From the NCBI GenBank assembly GCA_945949035.1, contig CAMFDH010000056.1, forward strand, positions 1 through 7,864: 7,864 bases of DNA, given 5' to 3'. The notes beneath the pieces were generated by a model. The model was given only the letters and a program-made list of their open reading frames with translations, was not told the DNA's origin and searched no databases. This DNA is from an uncultured Actinomyces sp. (lineage in GTDB: Bacteria; Actinomycetota; Actinomycetes; Actinomycetales; Actinomycetaceae). This document shows, piece after piece, positions 5,112-7,864 of this stretch. Every line of letters starts with the position of its first letter. Within the stretch, counting starts at the first letter, position 1. The position numbers and the translations under genes were made by a program.

Positions 5112-6197
5112 ATGACTTTATGGCGAGAGTTGGCCCCGCGCCTAGCAGGCGGTGACAGGCTTTCCTACGAAGAGAGTCGCCAGGTCATGGCTGAGATCAT
5201 GGCCGGTGAGCTTGGAGAAATTGGTCTGGCCTCCTACCTTTCCATGGTTGCACTCCGGGGAGTGGGGGTGGCTGAGCTTCGTGGACTCGCTGATGAGATG
5301 CGAAGTGTGGCAAAGCCGATTGATCTTCCCGAACAGGTGGTTGACATCGTCGGGACAGGTGGCGACAAGGCCAACACCGTCAACATCTCTACTATGGCAG
5401 CATTGGTCATTGCTGCAGCGGGCTATCCGGTGGTCAAGCACGGCAACAGGGCTTCAACCTCTGCGTGCGGTTCGGCGGACCTTCTCGAAGAGCTGGGCGT
5501 TGATCTGGAGATGCGCAGTTCGGAGATCATTGCTTCCTTTGGGGCAGCGGACATCGCATTCTTGTTTGCGAACAAGTTTCATCCCAGCATGCGCCACGCA
5601 GCCAGGGTACGACGGGATCTTGGATTTCCCACGGCATTCAATATCCTGGGCCCCCTGACGAACCCGGTTCGTCCTGTGGCTTCAGCTGTGGGTGTTGCCC
5701 GGAGAGACGCGGCGCCTCTGGTAGCAGGGGTCTTCAGGGAGCGGGGCAGCAGTGCCTTCGTGTTCAGGGGCCTCGAAGTTGGCCTCGACGAACTCAGTCC
5801 CGTAGAAAGTGCCCAGGTCTGGGTAGTCAGCGGGGGAGAGATCTCCGAACTGGAGATTGATCCGGCCTCAATTCTCGGCATACCACGCTGCACAGTCGAT
5901 GACCTCCGTGGAGGAGCCGCCGCGCATAACGCCAAGGTAGCCCGAGAGGTCTTCGCGGGTGCTGAGGGACCTGTGAGGAACTCAGTGGCCATGAATGCAG
6001 CTATCGGGATGATGGCCGGACACGCAGCTGGGCTCCCGGGTCCACTTGCTGAGGTTGGCCTCGAAGGGGACTGGTTTGAGGCTGATGGCTTCGCGGTCGC
6101 CCTACGTGCTGCTTATGAAGTCGCAGAGGTGACTCTGGCATCGGGAGCCACCGAGGAGACCCTGAGGAACTGGGTCGAAGTCAGCCGGACCGTTTAG
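5112..6197 (+). CDS. trpD: Anthranilate phosphoribosyltransferase
   Basis: TrpD joins anthranilate to PRPP, giving N-(5-phosphoribosyl)anthranilate and PPi, the second committed step of tryptophan synthesis, in the cytoplasm. The 361-residue protein carries the family motifs in order: the GTGGD PRPP loop (81-85), NISTMAA (91-97), KHGNRASTS (109-117), GSADLLEELG (120-129), the anthranilate-site segment HPSMRHAARVRRDLG (157-171) with FNILGPLTNP (176-185), and the Mg-binding D226-E227 in GLDELSP. The start at 5112 gives the expected N-terminus MTLWREL. Starting further upstream would overlap the receiver gene and add 29 non-homologous residues. AAGGTAGG just upstream can act as a ribosome binding site and covers the receiver gene stop, suggesting translational coupling. 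No other trp genes are in the window, so trpD is detached from a trp operon. Its 3' end overlaps the convergent RAM-domain gene by 4 nt. Confidence 0.95.
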   Translation: MTLWRELAPRLAGGDRLSYEESRQVMAEIMAGELGEIGLASYLSMVALRGVGVAELRGLADEMRSVAKPIDLPEQVVDIVGTGGDKANTVNISTMAALVIAAAGYPVVKHGNRASTSACGSADLLEELGVDLEMRSSEIIASFGAADIAFLFANKFHPSMRHAARVRRDLGFPTAFNILGPLTNPVRPVASAVGVARRDAAPLVAGVFRERGSSAFVFRGLEVGLDELSPVESAQVWVVSGGEISELEIDPASILGIPRCTVDDLRGGAAAHNAKVAREVFAGAEGPVRNSVAMNAAIGMMAGHAAGLPGPLAEVGLEGDWFEADGFAVALRAAYEVAEVTLASGATEETLRNWVEVSRTV

Positions 6198-6472
6198 TCC
6201 AAGCCGATGTGGAAGGCCTCTTCCAGGTCTGTGCTTGAGTAGGCCCGGAATGCAAGGTGTGTCGAGAGAGACGTAATTCCCTTGACCCTGGCAATCCCGC
6301 CTGAAACTACTTCTTCAATATCCTCGTAGTTCGAGACCTTGACCCTTGCAATCAGGTCTATATCTCCGGTAACCGAGTACACCTCAATGACACCCGGAAT
6401 GTCCGCGATAGTCTGGGCAACTTCCGGGATAGAGTCGACGGCACAGTTCACCATCACGATTGCTGTGATCAT
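6194..6472 (-). CDS. Stand-alone Lrp/AsnC ligand-binding (RAM) domain protein
   Basis: This 92-residue protein corresponds to the C-terminal regulation-of-amino-acid-metabolism domain of Lrp/AsnC regulators. It contains MITAIVMVNC (beta 1), a helix with IPEVAQTIADIPGV, VYSVTGDIDLIARVKV (the typical G-DIDL ligand-loop signature) and a final strand THLAFRAYSS. The N-terminal helix-turn-helix is absent and no upstream frame supplies one. It therefore cannot bind DNA on its own and may sense an amino acid or pair with a full-length partner, as reported for stand-alone RAM proteins. The ATG at 6472 is preceded by AGAAGGGAG at good spacing. The stop TAA (6196-6194) overlaps the trpD stop. A gene of this kind near trpD is common in actinobacteria as I remember; a link to tryptophan sensing is inference only. 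Confidence 0.88.
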   Translation of the reverse strand: MITAIVMVNCAVDSIPEVAQTIADIPGVIEVYSVTGDIDLIARVKVSNYEDIEEVVSGGIARVKGITSLSTHLAFRAYSSTDLEEAFHIGLD

Positions 6473-6513
6473 GGTGCTCCCTTCTGGTTCATTCGTTCAC
6501 TTTCTTCAGCCTA
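6473..6513 (-). promoter_or_regulatory. Leader and candidate -10 box of the RAM-domain gene
   Basis: On the minus strand TAGGCT (6513-6508) fits TANNNT and would start transcription near 6501, leaving a leader of about 28 nt with the Shine-Dalgarno run AGAAGGGAG. No good -35 is visible at standard spacing. Confidence 0.35.
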
Positions 6514-6556
6514 ATGGGGAAAATGAAGCAACATGACGTAACGTAAGAACCTAGAG

Positions 6557-6591
6557 TTGTACGTGGTCACCAAACCAATAGAGTGCAGGAG
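6557..6591 (+). promoter_or_regulatory. Candidate promoter and ribosome binding site of the acyltransferase gene
   Basis: TTGTAC (6557-6562) and TAGAGT (6579-6584) are 16 nt apart and resemble -35 and -10 boxes. AGGAG (6587-6591) lies 5 nt before the GTG at 6597 and is a good ribosome binding site. The two readings conflict, since a start near 6591 would leave that site off the mRNA. Another promoter further upstream is possible. Confidence 0.3.
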
Positions 6592-6596
6592 TTGGC

Positions 6597-7352
6597 GTGG
6601 GTTTCTATAGCGTGCTTAAAGGTGCTGGCTCGCCTGTCTTGCGTGGGGTTTATCACCCCTGGGTTCGAGGCGCCGAAAACATCCCTAAGACTGGTCCGGC
6701 GATTTTGGCGTCGAATCACAATGCAGTCTGGGATTCAATCTTTCTTCCAATGCTGATTGACCGTGAAGTCGTCTTCATGGGTAAGGCCGACTACTTCTCG
6801 GGGAGTGGTGTGAAGGGTTGGGCGACCAAGAACTTCATGAAGGCAGTCGGGACTATTCCCGTTGACCGCAGCGGTGGAAAGGCTGCCCAGGCAGCCATGA
6901 AGGCAGGCCTCGACCGGCTGAACGCCGGAGAGCTGTTCGGAATCTATCCCGAGGGCACTCGTAGTCCAGACGGGCGTCTGTACAAGGGAAAGACGGGCGT
7001 GGCACGCCTGGCACTTGAGTCTGGAGCCCCCGTTATTCCCGTAGCCATGATGGGGACCCACGCGGCCCAACCAATTGGCAAAAAGATTCCACTCCGAACT
7101 GATATTGGTGTGATCATCGGCGAACCGTTGGATTTCTCCCGTTATCGCGGACTTTCCAAGGATCGCTACATCCTGCGGGCTGTGACTGATGAGATCATGT
7201 ACAACTTGATGTTGCTTTCCGGACAGGAGTACGTCGACCTCTACGCAGCTGATGTCAAGGCTGAGTTGGCCGCCAGCGGAGAGTTTGATGGACCGGTGCC
7301 GAACTCCGCGAAAGTGGAGGTAGAGATTTCCGACGAGAAGGCCCCGGAGTAG
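6597..7352 (+). CDS. plsC: 1-acyl-sn-glycerol-3-phosphate acyltransferase (PlsC-like)
   Basis: This is a 251-residue LPLAT-family acyltransferase. It has the catalytic HX4D motif as NHNAVWD (H41, D46), GTIPVDRSG (85-93), the substrate-phosphate motif YPEGTRSPDG (117-126) and VIPVAMMG (146-153). These four blocks are in the usual order and spacing. The enzyme acylates lysophosphatidic acid with acyl-CoA or acyl-ACP to give phosphatidic acid at the inner face of the membrane. No strong transmembrane segment is visible, so the protein is probably peripheral. The C-terminal 40 residues are acidic and polar and probably unstructured. The GTG start at 6597 has AGGAG 5 nt upstream and gives MGFYSVLK, directly before the conserved core. 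It is divergent from the RAM gene, and the phosphofructokinase gene follows after 134 nt. Exact acyl acceptor cannot be fixed by sequence, as the family also includes other acyltransferases. Confidence 0.9.
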   Translation: MGFYSVLKGAGSPVLRGVYHPWVRGAENIPKTGPAILASNHNAVWDSIFLPMLIDREVVFMGKADYFSGSGVKGWATKNFMKAVGTIPVDRSGGKAAQAAMKAGLDRLNAGELFGIYPEGTRSPDGRLYKGKTGVARLALESGAPVIPVAMMGTHAAQPIGKKIPLRTDIGVIIGEPLDFSRYRGLSKDRYILRAVTDEIMYNLMLLSGQEYVDLYAADVKAELAASGEFDGPVPNSAKVEVEISDEKAPE

Positions 7353-7437
7353 AGGGCAGTAATCGCGCGGATCGCGGATGTGGCTGCGGGCTGCGTTCGC
7401 TGCTGGCCAGCGCCGTCGGGTAGTGATCCGGTCAGTG

Positions 7438-7480
7438 TAAAATGACGACGATTCAGCATGTTGTTTTCAATGAAAGAGGT
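7438..7480 (+). promoter_or_regulatory. Candidate -10 box and ribosome binding site of the phosphofructokinase gene
   Basis: TAAAAT (7438-7443) is close to TATAAT and would start transcription near 7450. GAAAGAGGT (7472-7480) lies 6 nt before the GTG at 7487 and is a fair ribosome binding site. An in-frame ATG at 7442 would add 15 residues but overlaps the -10 box and has no ribosome binding site. No clear -35 is seen. Confidence 0.45.
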
Positions 7481-7486
7481 TTCAAG

Positions 7487-7864
7487 GTGAGCGTAAAGCG
7501 TGTAGCGATTCTGACAGCCGGAGGTTTCGCACCATGCCTGTCGACCGCAGTTGGCGATCTGATTGAGCGTTACAACGAGATTGATCCCAGCATCGAACTG
7601 ATTGCATACCAGCACGGTTACCACGGCCTTCTGACCGGTACCTTTGTTGTCGTTGATGAGGACGCACGAAAGAACGCTGCTGTGCTCAAGCGCTTCGGCG
7701 GCTCACCAATCGGTAACTCAAGGGTGAAGCTCACGAACGCCAAGGACCTTGTCAAGCGCGGACTGGTTGAAGAGGGGCAGAACCCCCTTGCGGTCGCAGC
7801 CGATCAGCTCAAGACGGACCAGGTTGACGTTCTGCACACCATCGGCGGCGATGACACCAACACC
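7487..7864 (+). CDS. pfp: Pyrophosphate-type 6-phosphofructokinase, N-terminal 126 codons (runs off right edge)
   Basis: The visible part begins VSVKRVAILTAGGFAPCLST (GTG start, so Met in the protein). It continues through YQHGYHGLLTG, GGSPIGNSRVKLTN and VDVLHTIGGDDTNT. These blocks match the PPi-dependent phosphofructokinase of Propionibacterium freudenreichii as I remember it. In the GGDDT motif the second Asp replaces the Gly found in ATP enzymes (GGDGS). In the family this Asp blocks the ATP site and marks PPi use. The enzyme phosphorylates fructose-6-phosphate to fructose-1,6-bisphosphate reversibly in the cytoplasm, saving ATP in glycolysis. The GTG start at 7487 is supported by GAAAGAGGT upstream and by the family N-terminus. 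The catalytic TIDND loop and substrate site lie beyond the window, so phosphate-donor assignment rests on this one motif and overall similarity. Confidence 0.9.
   Translation, partial: MSVKRVAILTAGGFAPCLSTAVGDLIERYNEIDPSIELIAYQHGYHGLLTGTFVVVDEDARKNAAVLKRFGGSPIGNSRVKLTNAKDLVKRGLVEEGQNPLAVAADQLKTDQVDVLHTIGGDDTNT

Noticed and set aside
5579..5992. Minus-strand open frame of 137 codons inside trpD
   Set aside because: Antisense shadow of a strongly conserved enzyme, with no recognisable motif.
7398..7412. Small hairpin CGCTG-CTGGC-CAGCG after the acyltransferase gene
   Set aside because: The 5-bp stem has no U-tract, too weak to call a terminator. The 134-nt gap holds otherwise only the candidate phosphofructokinase promoter.
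7442..7486. Alternative in-frame ATG start for the phosphofructokinase
   Set aside because: It overlaps the candidate -10 box and lacks a ribosome binding site. Family N-termini begin at the downstream GTG.
1..7864. Search for a defence system, mobile element, CRISPR array or tRNA
   Set aside because: No direct-repeat array, transposase, integrase, terminal repeats or tRNA-like fold was seen. All sizeable frames are housekeeping genes.

Overview
The window looks like ordinary chromosome from a moderately GC-rich actinobacterium, probably a fermentative member of the Actinomycetaceae or a relative. Several points suggest this. There is a DUF3043-type membrane protein of the actinobacterial kind. 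A dipeptidase and an A-type Fe-S carrier (HesB/ErpA) follow it. An anthranilate phosphoribosyltransferase gene lies next to a stand-alone Lrp/AsnC ligand-binding domain. The 6-phosphofructokinase carries the pyrophosphate-type signature. GTG and TTG starts are used, and several genes seem to be transcribed without a leader. I see no transposase, integrase, tRNA, rRNA, CRISPR array or phage gene, and no previously undescribed multi-gene system.

Left part (1-3095). A truncated deoD (purine nucleoside phosphorylase) runs off the left edge on the minus strand. It is divergent from a HAD phosphatase gene that resembles eukaryotic-type phosphomannomutase (247-1032). That gene converges on a DUF3043 membrane protein gene (1084-1665, minus), and a perfect 12-bp hairpin between them can end transcription in both directions. 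The DUF3043 gene is divergent from an M20 dipeptidase gene (1728-3095) across 62 bp. The HAD, DUF3043 and M20 genes each have a TAGNNT -10 box placed 6-7 nt before the start codon and no Shine-Dalgarno sequence.

Middle (3096-4708). A well-formed promoter drives a HesB/ErpA gene with a strong ribosome binding site. A terminator-like hairpin follows, then a gene for an FKBP-type lipoprotein. That gene is the main anomaly: an in-frame TAG at codon 260 cuts off the second FKBP-like domain, whose reading frame stays clearly coding for another 180 bp. A long inverted repeat follows the second stop.

Right part (4709-7864). A degenerate response-regulator receiver gene, starting with TTG, lies 4 bp upstream of trpD and is probably co-transcribed with it. 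trpD meets a stand-alone RAM-domain gene of the Lrp/AsnC family tail to tail, sharing stop-codon bases. A plsC-like acyltransferase gene runs divergently from the RAM gene, and the 5' part of a PPi-dependent phosphofructokinase gene runs off the right edge.

The genes are mostly separate housekeeping units: nucleoside salvage, sugar phosphate chemistry, peptide breakdown, Fe-S assembly, extracytoplasmic folding, tryptophan synthesis, phospholipid synthesis and glycolysis. In respiring actinobacteria, as I remember the synteny, cytochrome oxidase and bc1 genes lie between the hesB/DUF3043 group and trpD. None is present here, which fits a fermentative lifestyle.
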